In this document: positions 27,903 to 36,175 of the stretch, piece by piece
Layout: the number at the start of each line of letters is the position of its first letter
How positions within the stretch are numbered: position 1 is the first letter of the stretch
NCBI GenBank assembly: GCA_004535795.1
Contig: SPIA01000002.1
Coordinates: forward strand, 17,930-55,668
DNA length: 37,739 bases
DNA from: Gammaproteobacteria bacterium LSUCC0057
GTDB taxonomy: Bacteria; Pseudomonadota; Gammaproteobacteria; Pseudomonadales; Porticoccaceae
Reading direction: 5' to 3'
The notes under the pieces: model-generated
Told to the model about the DNA's origin: nothing
Database searches by the model: none
Seen by the model: the letters and a program-made list of their open reading frames with translations, nothing else
Translations under genes and position numbers: made by a program

Positions 27903-28852
27903 CGACAGCGCCGCCAGCTAAACGGCAGCACCTCGTCGATATCGTCGCAGCCGAGCTGGCACATCAACAGCCGGTCGACCCCCACCGCGACACCGGCACA
28001 CGGCGGCAGGCCGCTCTCCAGCGCCGCCAAGAAGTGCTCATCCAGCGGCGTTACCGCTCGTCCGGCGCTGCGCCGCTGCTCAATTTCGGCAGTAAAGCGT
28101 TGCCGCTGCGCCGCGGCATCAGTCAACTCGCGGTAGCCATTGGCTAACTCCACGCCATCGCAGTAGAGTTCGAAGCGGCAGGCGACCGATTGCCCGGCCC
28201 GATTGGTCGCCAGCTCGGCCAAAGCGCTGTGCGAGAGCGGGAAATCCCAAATCAACACCAATCCAGACGGCAGCGCCGGCTCGACCAGCTCGGCAAACAA
28301 CAGGTCGAGGCAGGCCGCACGGTTGGCGGCCACCCACTCGCCGAGCGGTTTGGCGCGCGCCAACAACTGCGCGTCGCTGGCATCGTGGGGATCGAGCCCT
28401 GTCGCGGCGACAAACAGTTCAGCGTAGCTGTAGCTGGCCACCGGCCGCGGCCCGAGCAGACTTAACACCAACTCCTGCAGCTCTTGCATCAACTGCCACT
28501 GATCCCAACCGCAGCGGTACCACTCCAGCAAGGTAAACTCAGGGTTGTGGCGTCGGCCGCGCTCGTGGTCGCGAAAGGCGCGGCCGAGCGCGAACACATC
28601 GCCGCTGCCGGCCGCTAATAGCCGCTTGAGAAAAAACTCGGGAGAGGATTGTAAATAGGCACTGTGGCCATTGACCACCGCACTGATTGGCTCAATACAG
28701 AGATCGCTGCCAAAGGCGCCGCTGAGCACCGGCAGGTCGACTTCGAGCAGCTGGCGCTGCTGAAAAAACTGCCGAATCGACTGCAGCATCTGCGCGCGCG
28801 CGCGCAGCACCGCAAGGTCGGCGCCGGGACGCCACAGCTCAGCGCTGGGCAC
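27899..28852 (-). CDS. epmA: Elongation factor P lysine aminoacylase EpmA (PoxA/GenX)
   Basis: Lysyl-tRNA synthetase paralogue (317 aa) that attaches beta-lysine to EF-P. Class II synthetase motifs are present: motif 2 around RAFRDHERGRRHNPEFTLLE, and motif 3 near GVAVGVDRLLM; there is no anticodon-binding domain. It starts with GTG at 28852. It follows efp after 17 bases, so enzyme and target are encoded together. EpmB, the lysine 2,3-aminomutase of this pathway, is not in the window. Confidence 0.94.
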   Translation of the reverse strand: MPSAELWRPGADLAVLRARAQMLQSIRQFFQQRQLLEVDLPVLSGAFGSDLCIEPISAVVNGHSAYLQSSPEFFLKRLLAAGSGDVFALGRAFRDHERGRRHNPEFTLLEWYRCGWDQWQLMQELQELVLSLLGPRPVASYSYAELFVAATGLDPHDASDAQLLARAKPLGEWVAANRAACLDLLFAELVEPALPSGLVLIWDFPLSHSALAELATNRAGQSVACRFELYCDGVELANGYRELTDAAAQRQRFTAEIEQRRSAGRAVTPLDEHFLAALESGLPPCAGVAVGVDRLLMCQLGCDDIDEVLPFSWRRCR

Positions 28853-28869
28853 TGCCGCTGCGGCCCTGC

Positions 28870-29439
28870 TCAGTCGCGGGCGCGACTGAGGTATTCGCCG
28901 GTGCGAGTATCGACCCGCACCACATCACCGCGGTCCAAGAACAGCGGTACCTTGACTACTGCACCGGTGGTCAGCGTAGCTGGCTTAGTGCCGCCGGTAG
29001 CGGTGTCACCGCGCACACCGGGATCGGTCTCTACAATTTCTAGCTCGACATGGTTGGGCGGGGTCACCGACAGCGGCGCACCGTTGTAGAGCGTCACCAC
29101 ACAGACATCTTGCTCGCGCAACCAGAGCTTGGCGTCGGCGACCACCTTGCCATCAGCCTGGTGCTGTTCAAAAGTTTCCGGCTCCATGAAATACCAGAAT
29201 TCGCCATCCTCGTAGAGGTACTGCATATCGGTATCCATGACGTCGGCGGCCTCGAGGGTATCGCCCGACTTGAAGGTTTTTTCAAGCACTCGGCCCGACT
29301 TGAGGTTGCGCAGTTTCACCCGGTTGAAGGCTTGGCCCTTGCCCGGTTTGACAAATTCGTTGTCGAGAATGTTGCACGGGTCGCCATCGAGCATTACCTT
29401 CATGCCTGAGCGAAAGTCATTGGTAGAAAAAGTGGCCAT
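28870..29439 (-). CDS. efp: Elongation factor P
   Basis: Rescues ribosomes stalled at polyproline stretches. The ATG at 29439 gives 189 aa starting [17 protein letters not shown]; a further 6 residues upstream are possible but not typical. The modified lysine is Lys34 in [10 protein letters not shown]. Three beta-barrel domains are expected, with the family ends [18 protein letters not shown] and [12 protein letters not shown]. Lys34 plus adjacent epmA indicates the (R)-beta-lysyl modification and not rhamnosylation. Confidence 0.98.
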   Translation of the reverse strand: MATFSTNDFRSGMKVMLDGDPCNILDNEFVKPGKGQAFNRVKLRNLKSGRVLEKTFKSGDTLEAADVMDTDMQYLYEDGEFWYFMEPETFEQHQADGKVVADAKLWLREQDVCVVTLYNGAPLSVTPPNHVELEIVETDPGVRGDTATGGTKPATLTTGAVVKVPLFLDRGDVVRVDTRTGEYLSRARD

Positions 29440-29471
29440 AGCTAATCCAATTTGCAATTAAAAAGTGGCGT

Positions 29472-29478
29472 TATAATA
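29472..29478. promoter_or_regulatory. AT-rich divergent promoter region between efp and fimX
   Basis: TATAAT at 29472-29477 reads toward fimX, and TATTAT (29478-29473, minus) toward efp. Neither has a good -35 at 16-18 bases. I take it only as the likely core of a shared promoter region. Confidence 0.35.
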
Positions 29479-29566
29479 CAACCGAAGCTGCGCTCGAGGC
29501 GATAATTTTATTCTCCCAAGCCGCTACTGTGGTTCAATTTCTCTCTTGCCAAGGTCGACCGACACC

Positions 29567-31558
29567 ATGCCCAGCGCCGCGATATTTCGCCTACTACTGA
29601 CCGCCGACAGCGCCGACGAAGCCAACCATTTTGTCAGTATCTTGCGCAGTGCCAACTACACTGTGGATGCCAAACTGGCGACTCAAGAGCACGAGCTACA
29701 GCCGCTCTTGGCGCAACAGTGGGATCTGCTGTTAACACTCGACAACCACACTCTGCTGCCTCCGGCGCGGGTGCGACAGAACCTGTTGCGCGCCGAAAAC
29801 GATGCCCCATTTATTATCATCAGCGAGCTGGCAGACCAGGCCAGCCTGCTCGAAGGGTTGCGGCTCGGCGCCGAGACGGTGGTGGCACGCGACCACGACC
29901 AGCTGCTGCTGCTGGCGGTAGAGCGCTGCCAGCAGAGCGTCGCCGTGCGCCGTGAAATGAGCCACCAGCGCAGACAACTGCAGCTGTTGCAGCGCCAACA
30001 GCGCAGCCTGCTCAACAGCTGGCCGACGCCGCTGCTGGTGGTGGTCGAGGGGATTATCCGGCTCTGCAATGGTGCAGCGGCACGGATGCTGCAGAGCGAG
30101 CCGTCGGCACTACTCGATCTGCCCATTTTGGACAGTCTCGACACGCGCTCCCGCCAGCTGCTGCGCGGCCATCTGCTCGGCGAGCCAACAGCGCCGAGCA
30201 GCGGCCCAGAGCTGCTCACCTTTATTGACGCCAATGGGGTGGCCAGCACCCGCCGTGTGGCGCTGACCCATCTGCTGTTCGACGGACACAACGCCCTGCA
30301 AATTGCCGTGGAGGCGCGCGTGCGCCGCGACTCCGGCAGCTCAGCGCAGCGCCGCCCCGATCTGTCGCCGCAGCCGCAACAGGCCCTCGCCGCCGTCGAG
30401 CGCGGGCTGCAACGCTGCGCCGAGGATGGCCGCAGCGGCGCCTTCATGCAGATCGCCATCAGCCACTACTCGGCGCTCGCCAATCAGCTCGGTAGCCATC
30501 GCAGCGCCGAACTGGTCGAGCGGCTGCTGGCGCTGTGCAGCAGCCATCTCGCCGAGGCGGCCGAGCTGGTGCTGAGCGCACCCGGCTGTGTGCTACTGAC
30601 GCTGATCGATGGCGATGTCGACTACACCCTCGCCAGAGCGCGCACGCTCTACACCCTCTGCCACGATGAGCTGGCCGATTTTAACCAAAAGCCGGCGCTG
30701 GCCATCAACATCGGCGTAACACTGTTGAACAGCGCCGTGACCAGCGCCGAACAGGCGCTTAGCGACTCAGTGCACGCACTCGAACTCAGCGGTGAACAGC
30801 AGCAGGCGGTGCTCTACCCGCCGCGCAGCGACTCGCCGACAGCGGCAGCCGCCGTCGACGACCTGATCGACGAACAGAGTCTGCGCGTCTGTTACCAACC
30901 TTTGGCGGCGCTGTGTGGGCGGCAGCGGCAACTTTTTTTAGCAGAAACTATCGCTGGCAGCGAGCAATCGCCGCTGCGCGAACGGCTCGACCAGGCCCAC
31001 TCCAGCGAACAGCGCCAACGTCTGGACCACTGGGTGACCCTTTCAGCACTGCGTGAGCTCAGCGCAGTCGCGACCGACGCCAGCGCTGTCGCGTTGCTGC
31101 TACCGGTCAGTGCCGTCTCTATTATCGATGCCCGTTTTGTGCCGTGGTTGACCACCCAACTGCGCAACCATCCGGTGCCTGAACAGGCGCTGACGCTGGT
31201 CCTGCGCGAGTCCGATGTCATCCGCTACCTGGACAGAATCCCCAGCTGTGTCGAACAGCTCGCCGCGCTTGGCGTCAATGTCGCGATCAGCCACTTCGGG
31301 GTGGCACTCAACCCTCTAGATACCCTCAACAGTGTGCAACCGTCGCTGCTGCTACTCGACCGTCAAGTCAGTGGCGCGCTCGATGATCCCTCGACAGAGA
31401 GCAGCCGTGAGCTGGTAGCGGCGCTGCTCGACCTCAATCAACAGGTGGCGGTGATCGGCATCGAAGCCGCCGCAGCTCTGCCGTCGCTGTGGCGCGCCGG
31501 CATTCATTTTATCGCCGGTAGCTACGTCGGTGCGGCGCAGGAATCACTGCGCGGTTAA
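29567..31558 (+). CDS. fimX: FimX-like degenerate REC-PAS-GGDEF-EAL protein
   Basis: Probable c-di-GMP effector for type IV pilus function. From the ATG at 29567 (663 aa; a TTG at 29546 is in frame) I see a receiver-like domain (about 6-125) without the usual Lys, a PAS-like domain (about 145-255), a GGDEF-type fold (about 270-420) with no GGDEF signature, and an EAL-type domain (about 430-660). The EAL domain keeps CYQPL but replaces EAL by ETI, and the metal-binding DDFG by SHFG (AISHFGVALNPLDTL). It should be catalytically inactive. Segment AISxFGxxLNP and SLWRAGIHFIAG resemble Pseudomonas FimX as I remember it. FimX there is also beside serB. The 3' end overlaps serB by 15 bases. Confidence 0.8.
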   Translation: MPSAAIFRLLLTADSADEANHFVSILRSANYTVDAKLATQEHELQPLLAQQWDLLLTLDNHTLLPPARVRQNLLRAENDAPFIIISELADQASLLEGLRLGAETVVARDHDQLLLLAVERCQQSVAVRREMSHQRRQLQLLQRQQRSLLNSWPTPLLVVVEGIIRLCNGAAARMLQSEPSALLDLPILDSLDTRSRQLLRGHLLGEPTAPSSGPELLTFIDANGVASTRRVALTHLLFDGHNALQIAVEARVRRDSGSSAQRRPDLSPQPQQALAAVERGLQRCAEDGRSGAFMQIAISHYSALANQLGSHRSAELVERLLALCSSHLAEAAELVLSAPGCVLLTLIDGDVDYTLARARTLYTLCHDELADFNQKPALAINIGVTLLNSAVTSAEQALSDSVHALELSGEQQQAVLYPPRSDSPTAAAAVDDLIDEQSLRVCYQPLAALCGRQRQLFLAETIAGSEQSPLRERLDQAHSSEQRQRLDHWVTLSALRELSAVATDASAVALLLPVSAVSIIDARFVPWLTTQLRNHPVPEQALTLVLRESDVIRYLDRIPSCVEQLAALGVNVAISHFGVALNPLDTLNSVQPSLLLLDRQVSGALDDPSTESSRELVAALLDLNQQVAVIGIEAAAALPSLWRAGIHFIAGSYVGAAQESLRG

Positions 31559-32764
31559 GCTCTGGGTATCTTTGTCGCTGTAACCGAGCAGGTAGAGTAT
31601 CGCATCCAGACCGAGCTGCGAGATCGACTGCTGCGCCGATGCCGCCACCAGTGGCTTGGCCCGGAAAGCGATGCCGAGCCCAGCGATGGCCAGCATTGGC
31701 AGGTCGTTGGCGCCGTCGCCAACCGCTATCACCTGCTCCAGCACCACCCCTTCACGAGCGGCCAGTTCGCGCAGCAACTGCGCTTTGCGCTGGCCGTCGA
31801 TAATGGTGCCAGTGACACGGCCAGTGACCTTGCCGGCAGTGATTTCAAGTTGATTGGCATAGATATAATCCACCCCCAACAGCTGTTGCAGATGGCGGGC
31901 AAAGTAGTCGAAGCCGCCGGAGACAATAGCGGTTTTGTAGCCCAGCTGGCGCAGCGTTTTGAGCAGATGGGTCGCCCCTTCGTTGAGCTGCAGGCGGGCA
32001 GCGACCTTCGGCAGCACGTTGGCATCTAGCCCGGCCAACAGCCCTAGGCGCTCGCGAAAGCTGTCGTTAAAGTCGAGCTCGCCACGCATGGCGCGCTCGG
32101 TGATCGCCGCCACCTGAGCGCCGACACCGGCTTCTTTGGCCAGCTCGTCAATCACCTCGGCATCGATCAAAGTGGAGTCCATGTCGAACACCACCAAGCG
32201 GCGGTTGCGGCGGTAGATAGTGTCGCGCTGCAGCGCCACGTCGACGTCAAAGCGGGTCGCCAACTCCATCAACTGCGCTCTGAACTCGCCCTCGTCGAGT
32301 GGTTCACCGCGGGCCGAGAACTCGATGCTGGCGCGCCCCGGCTGCGCTAACTGGTCGAGTGCCAGACGGCCAGAGAGCCGTGAAATCTTGTCTATATTTA
32401 AACCCGCTTGGCGAGTCACCTCGGTGACTGCGGCTATCTGCTCGGCATCGACTCGGCGCGCCAGCAAGGTGATGATATGTCGCGGCTTACCTTGCTGCTC
32501 GACCCAGCGCTGATAGTCGGCCGCGGCCACCGCGTCAAAGGTGACCGACATGCCCAGCGCCTGCAAGCGCTCGCCGACCTGCTGCTCAAGACGCTGGCGA
32601 TCGGCCGGCAGTGCCACCATCAATCCCAGCGTCAGCTGATCGTGAATCACCGCCTGACCGATATCCAGCACGGTGGCCGCAAAGGTGCTGAGCACCTGCG
32701 CCAGTGCACTAGTGATGCCGGGTTGATCGCGGCCACTGACAGTAATAAGAAGTACTTGATTCAC
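31544..32764 (-). CDS. serB: Phosphoserine phosphatase SerB
   Basis: Last step of serine synthesis: removes phosphate from phosphoserine. At 406 aa it has two N-terminal ACT-like regions (residues 1-180; SGRDQPGITSALAQVL, then HIITLLARRVDAEQIAAV) and a C-terminal HAD phosphatase. HAD motif I is FDMDSTLI (Asp194 nucleophile, Asp196), motif II is in AIVSGGFDYFA, and the last motif is AVGDGANDLPML. It starts with GTG at 32764, with AAGGA seven bases upstream. Divergent from ahpA and convergent with fimX. Confidence 0.97.
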   Translation of the reverse strand: MNQVLLITVSGRDQPGITSALAQVLSTFAATVLDIGQAVIHDQLTLGLMVALPADRQRLEQQVGERLQALGMSVTFDAVAAADYQRWVEQQGKPRHIITLLARRVDAEQIAAVTEVTRQAGLNIDKISRLSGRLALDQLAQPGRASIEFSARGEPLDEGEFRAQLMELATRFDVDVALQRDTIYRRNRRLVVFDMDSTLIDAEVIDELAKEAGVGAQVAAITERAMRGELDFNDSFRERLGLLAGLDANVLPKVAARLQLNEGATHLLKTLRQLGYKTAIVSGGFDYFARHLQQLLGVDYIYANQLEITAGKVTGRVTGTIIDGQRKAQLLRELAAREGVVLEQVIAVGDGANDLPMLAIAGLGIAFRAKPLVAASAQQSISQLGLDAILYLLGYSDKDTQSLTAQ

Positions 32765-32790
32765 TGCGTTGTCCTTGCATTGGACCGCTC

Positions 32791-32796
32791 ATTATA
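32791..32796 (-). promoter_or_regulatory. Possible -10 element for serB
   Basis: The minus strand reads TATAAT here, with a predicted start about 20 bases before the GTG. No clear -35 is seen at 16-18 bases. Confidence 0.35.
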
Positions 32797-32890
32797 TAAA
32801 AGCGCTGCGCTGCGCATAGCTCTGAGCGCGAAATATTTGGCCGCAGCGTTAAAACAGTTAAACTGTCACGCACCGCAACAGGGATAGAGT

Positions 32891-34153
32891 ATGCGCCTGC
32901 CGTTCAGTAACCCAGCCAACCGCCAATTTGCCGACCAGCTGTTCAAACGGCTCGCGCTCGGCCAGCGCTTCGCCCTGCGCAGCGCTCTGCTGTGGCTGCT
33001 GTTTGGCGCCTGCAGCGCCATGACCTTGAGCTACTTTGCCGCGCAGAACAGCCAGGCAATTATTCAGCAGCGCGGCAGCGCCGCGCTCGAAAGCAGTGCC
33101 AAACTGTTGCAGACCCCGCTGTTCAACCGCGATTTAATCAGTATTCAAGCGATTATGGTCGATCTGGTCGCCAGTGCCGACATCGTCTCGGCCACGCTGG
33201 TCGATGCCCGCGGCGTCCCGCTCAGCGCGATCCGCGCTACCGAGCACGACAGCCAGGGCCGCGAGACGCTGTTTCAACAGCGCATCTCGCTCGCCGACAG
33301 CGATGCCGGCCTGCTCACCGTGGGCGTCGACCGCAGCGCCATCGAGCGGCGACAATATCAACCGGCTTGGGTCTGGGCAACGCTATGGCTGCTGTTTGCC
33401 ACGCTCAGTTGCGCGCTGGAATACCGTCGCGGCGCACAGCTACAGCAGCGCTTGGCGCTGCTCAACAGCAAACTGCCGGGGCCGCGAGCGGAGATCGGCC
33501 ACGATGAGCTGAGCGCCCTCGAGCAGCGCCTGCAACCGCTGCTGACCGGCGCCAACGACAGCGACAGCGAGCAGGGGCACAGCCGCTTCGCCAGCTTAGT
33601 GACACTGACCCTGCACAACCACACCGATCTTTCGCGGCAGTTGAGTCGCGAAAATCGCGAGCGGTTGCTAGAGCGCATCGACTACTGCCTGCTGCGCACG
33701 CTGGAGCTGTACGGCGGCAGTCGCATCGAGGGCAGCTCAACCCAGCTGCGCTGCTACTTCCACGCCAGCAGCTTCTCCAAGCAGCACCTGATGCTCTGCT
33801 TAATGGCGAGTTGGTCGCTGCGCGAACTGCTGCAGAGACTCTCCGAGCAGAGCGGCATAGAGCTGGCGCTGAGTTTTGCCATCCACAGCAGTCCGCTGCG
33901 GGCTGGCGGGCGCACCCTGCAAGATCAGCAGCTAGGGGTCATTAAGGAGCAGGCAGAACAGAGTGCCAAGCGGCTCACCAGTGGCGATATTCTCATTGTC
34001 AGTAACGAAATGGACCGCGAGCAGCTCAGCAGCCTCGGCCATTTTGAACATGTCGATCAACTCGGCGCACTGCTGCAGGGATTCAGCAGTCAGCGCACCG
34101 AGCTACTGCAGACACAATTCCACCATCTGTGCCGAATTTGCCTCGAACAGTGA
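32891..34153 (+). CDS. AhpA/YtjB (Smp) family membrane protein with cyclase-like cytoplasmic domain
   Basis: Function not known. The 420-aa protein has one helix at about 27-50, a periplasmic domain (about 51-157) with Smp-like content (QTPLFNRDLISIQAIMVDLV, SADIVSATLVDARGVPLSA), a second helix (158-176), a linker, and a soluble domain (about 232-372). That domain follows the class III nucleotidyl cyclase pattern: VTLTLHNHTDLSRQLSREN, ELYGGSRIEGS, then LALSFAIHSSPLRAGG and SAKRLTSGDILIVSNEM. The metal-binding Asp residues of active cyclases are not seen. Smp/YtjB is divergent from serB in E. coli as here, but E. coli Smp lacks this extension. The cyclase resemblance is my reading and needs profile checking. 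Confidence 0.75.
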   Translation: MRLPFSNPANRQFADQLFKRLALGQRFALRSALLWLLFGACSAMTLSYFAAQNSQAIIQQRGSAALESSAKLLQTPLFNRDLISIQAIMVDLVASADIVSATLVDARGVPLSAIRATEHDSQGRETLFQQRISLADSDAGLLTVGVDRSAIERRQYQPAWVWATLWLLFATLSCALEYRRGAQLQQRLALLNSKLPGPRAEIGHDELSALEQRLQPLLTGANDSDSEQGHSRFASLVTLTLHNHTDLSRQLSRENRERLLERIDYCLLRTLELYGGSRIEGSSTQLRCYFHASSFSKQHLMLCLMASWSLRELLQRLSEQSGIELALSFAIHSSPLRAGGRTLQDQQLGVIKEQAEQSAKRLTSGDILIVSNEMDREQLSSLGHFEHVDQLGALLQGFSSQRTELLQTQFHHLCRICLEQ

Positions 34154-34162
34154 GCGCGGCAA

Positions 34163-34546
34163 TCAGTTGCTGAGCAGCAGCCCCCAGCACAGCAGAAACA
34201 ACAGCATCGCCACCAGCACCGCCGCTGAGCCGACATCTTTGGCGGCACCGGTCAACGGGTGGTGGCTGCGGCTGACTCGGTCGAGGGTCAGTTCGATGGC
34301 GGTATTGACCATCTCCACCAACAGCACCAGCACTGCGCTGGCCACCAGCAGTAGCTGCTCGAGCGCACCGTCGCCCAACCACAGCGCCAGCGGAATTAAC
34401 ACCACTAGCAGTAGCAGCTCTACCCGCACCGCCTCTTCGCGGCGGGCGACATAGCCCAGTCCGCGCAACGAGTTGCGCATGGTGGCAACGATACGCCGAC
34501 GCATCAGGCCGACCGCCGCCGCACTGCAGCGATGCAACCAGCGCAT
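34163..34546 (-). CDS. dgkA: Diacylglycerol kinase DgkA
   Basis: Small trimeric membrane kinase (127 aa) that phosphorylates diacylglycerol to phosphatidate, recycling lipid left from envelope glucan or LPS modification. The signature EMVNTAIELTLDRVSR and AAKDVGSAAVL is present, with three membrane helices. Start overlaps the cysE2 stop by one base (TAATG). It is the last gene of M15-cysE2-dgkA. Only nine bases separate it from the convergent ahpA-type gene and no terminator is seen. Confidence 0.96.
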   Translation of the reverse strand: MRWLHRCSAAAVGLMRRRIVATMRNSLRGLGYVARREEAVRVELLLLVVLIPLALWLGDGALEQLLLVASAVLVLLVEMVNTAIELTLDRVSRSHHPLTGAAKDVGSAAVLVAMLLFLLCWGLLLSN

Positions 34547-35337
34547 TACTCACTCTCCTCGAGCTGCTGATCCATCGACAGCGCCGGCGCGCTGGCGCGC
34601 GGCGCACCGACAATCCGCGCCGGGACGCCAGCCACCGTGACATGCGCGGGGACATCGTTGAGCACCACACTGCCAGCACCAATTTTGGCGCCATCGCCAA
34701 TGCGGATATTGCCCAGCAGTTGCGCACCGGCAGCAATCATCACCCCGCTACCCACTTTTGGATGGCGGTCACCGCTGCGGCGGCCGCTACCGCCGAGCGT
34801 TACCGCATGCAAGATCGAGACATCGTCACCGACCACTGCGGTCTCGCCAATCACCAGCCCAGTGGCGTGGTCGAGCATAATGCCGCGACCAATCACTGCG
34901 GCGGGGTGAATGTCGACTGCAAATACCTCGCTGCAACGGCTCTGCAGCAGTGACGCCAGCTCACAGCGACCATCGAGGTAGAGTACGTGAGCGACGCGGT
35001 GCAGCTGCAGCGCCTGAAACCCCTTAAAAAACAGCAGCGGCTCCAACCAGCGCTGACAGGCGGGGTCGCGGTCGATATAAGCGGCACTATCGGCGACCAG
35101 TTGCTCCAGCAGCAGCGGCCGCAGCGCGTACTGTTCGAGCAGCAGCGCCGCAAGCGCCGGCTGCGCCAACTGTTCGCTTGCCACCAGCCCCGAGAGGTAG
35201 TCGGCCAGCCCCTGCAGCGGCGTCGCACACCTGCGGTAGTGCGCAACCAGTGGCTGCAGCAGCGGGTCTTGCAGCAACTCTAACTCAGCGCTGAGTGTAA
35301 TTAAAAATTGCTCGACAGAGGGCGTCTCGACAGTCAT
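34546..35337 (-). CDS. Serine O-acetyltransferase (copy 2)
   Basis: Second SATase family protein in the window (263 aa). It has the N-terminal helical domain (LFFKGFQALQLHRVAHVLYL) and the hexapeptide beta-helix (VDIHPAAVIGRGIMLDHATG, SGDRHPKVGSGVMIAAGAQL, DGAKIGAGSVVLNDVPAHVT). The catalytic-type His in LDHATG is kept. It resembles copy 1 in build, with many substitutions, and has a different N-terminal helical part and a short acidic tail. ATGA overlap with the M15 gene upstream and TAATG overlap with dgkA downstream suggest one transcript. It could also be an EpsC-type SATase. Confidence 0.9.
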   Translation of the reverse strand: MTVETPSVEQFLITLSAELELLQDPLLQPLVAHYRRCATPLQGLADYLSGLVASEQLAQPALAALLLEQYALRPLLLEQLVADSAAYIDRDPACQRWLEPLLFFKGFQALQLHRVAHVLYLDGRCELASLLQSRCSEVFAVDIHPAAVIGRGIMLDHATGLVIGETAVVGDDVSILHAVTLGGSGRRSGDRHPKVGSGVMIAAGAQLLGNIRIGDGAKIGAGSVVLNDVPAHVTVAGVPARIVGAPRASAPALSMDQQLEESE

Positions 35338-36077
35338 TGCTCAGTCTCATTATTAAGGGGGTGTATGTACCGCTGCCACAGTGCCGGCAGTTCGGCCAAG
35401 ACAAACTCACGCTGCGCCAGCTGGCAGTGTGACAGCCGTCGCCGCAATAGTTCAACCGTGCAGTGCGGCGCCACCTGCGCGGCCACTGCTCGGTGCGAGA
35501 GATGCCAAGGCTCAATGGCGACACCACCGCGGTCGACGCTGTAAGGGCGGTAAAAAATCGCCGCCAGCGGGTGGTCGCTGTCAGTCGCCAACAGCTGTTG
35601 CAACCAGCGACCAAATTCAGCCTGCACGCCGCCGGGTTGGTACTCCTGTGCGGTCAGTTGCAGAGTGTAACCGGCGGGCAAACTGGCGGCGTCATAAACA
35701 TCAAAATCGCTGCCCCAATGGTGTCGTGAGGCACCCGGTAGCGCGGAAAATCGCAGCACTGCGGCCACCTGTTGGGCAGCGTTCAAACGCTCAATAGCGA
35801 CCGGCTGGCCGTCGTCGTCCAACACTGCGCGGGCTCCGCTGAGCTTGGCGTTCCAGATCGCCAACTGCCGCTCAAATGAGCGAAAACCACTAGCGATGCG
35901 CAAGCTAAAACCCCGATCGGCTGCAGCCGCGATCAACGCATTGACCGCTGGCCACACCTCGCGGTGCAGCCGCGGTGCGTTGTCGGCGCTAGCCACAGCG
36001 ACCATGCGCTGTTGGTCATCACCCACTGCCCAGCGCTGCACTGCGCTCAAGGCCGCAGCCCGGTTGCGCTCATCCAT
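35334..36077 (-). CDS. M15-family (VanY-like) D-Ala-D-Ala carboxypeptidase / metallopeptidase
   Basis: Zinc metallopeptidase (247 aa). Motifs are IASGFRSFERQLAIWNAKLS, SRHHWGSDFD (zinc ligands His119 and Asp126) and IEPWHLSH (Glu189 base, His192). These match the M15 pattern SxHxxGxxxD and ExxH. No signal peptide is seen, and an in-frame TGA lies seven codons upstream of the ATG, so a longer start does not help. A cytoplasmic peptidoglycan-fragment or other peptide role is possible. It leads M15-cysE2-dgkA and is divergent from htpX. Confidence 0.88.
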   Translation of the reverse strand: MDERNRAAALSAVQRWAVGDDQQRMVAVASADNAPRLHREVWPAVNALIAAAADRGFSLRIASGFRSFERQLAIWNAKLSGARAVLDDDGQPVAIERLNAAQQVAAVLRFSALPGASRHHWGSDFDVYDAASLPAGYTLQLTAQEYQPGGVQAEFGRWLQQLLATDSDHPLAAIFYRPYSVDRGGVAIEPWHLSHRAVAAQVAPHCTVELLRRRLSHCQLAQREFVLAELPALWQRYIHPLNNETEQ

Positions 36078-36175
36078 CGAAGAAAATGCCCGCTGTCATT
36101 GAATTTACCACTTTTGTCCGCATACTATTGAAGCCGGTTTTTACTACCGCTCACTCTACATTATTGGAGAGCACC

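Noticed and set aside
34083-34736. 217-aa minus-strand frame across dgkA and cysE2
   Set aside because: Different frame from two recognised genes, with Arg/Ala-rich shadow composition.
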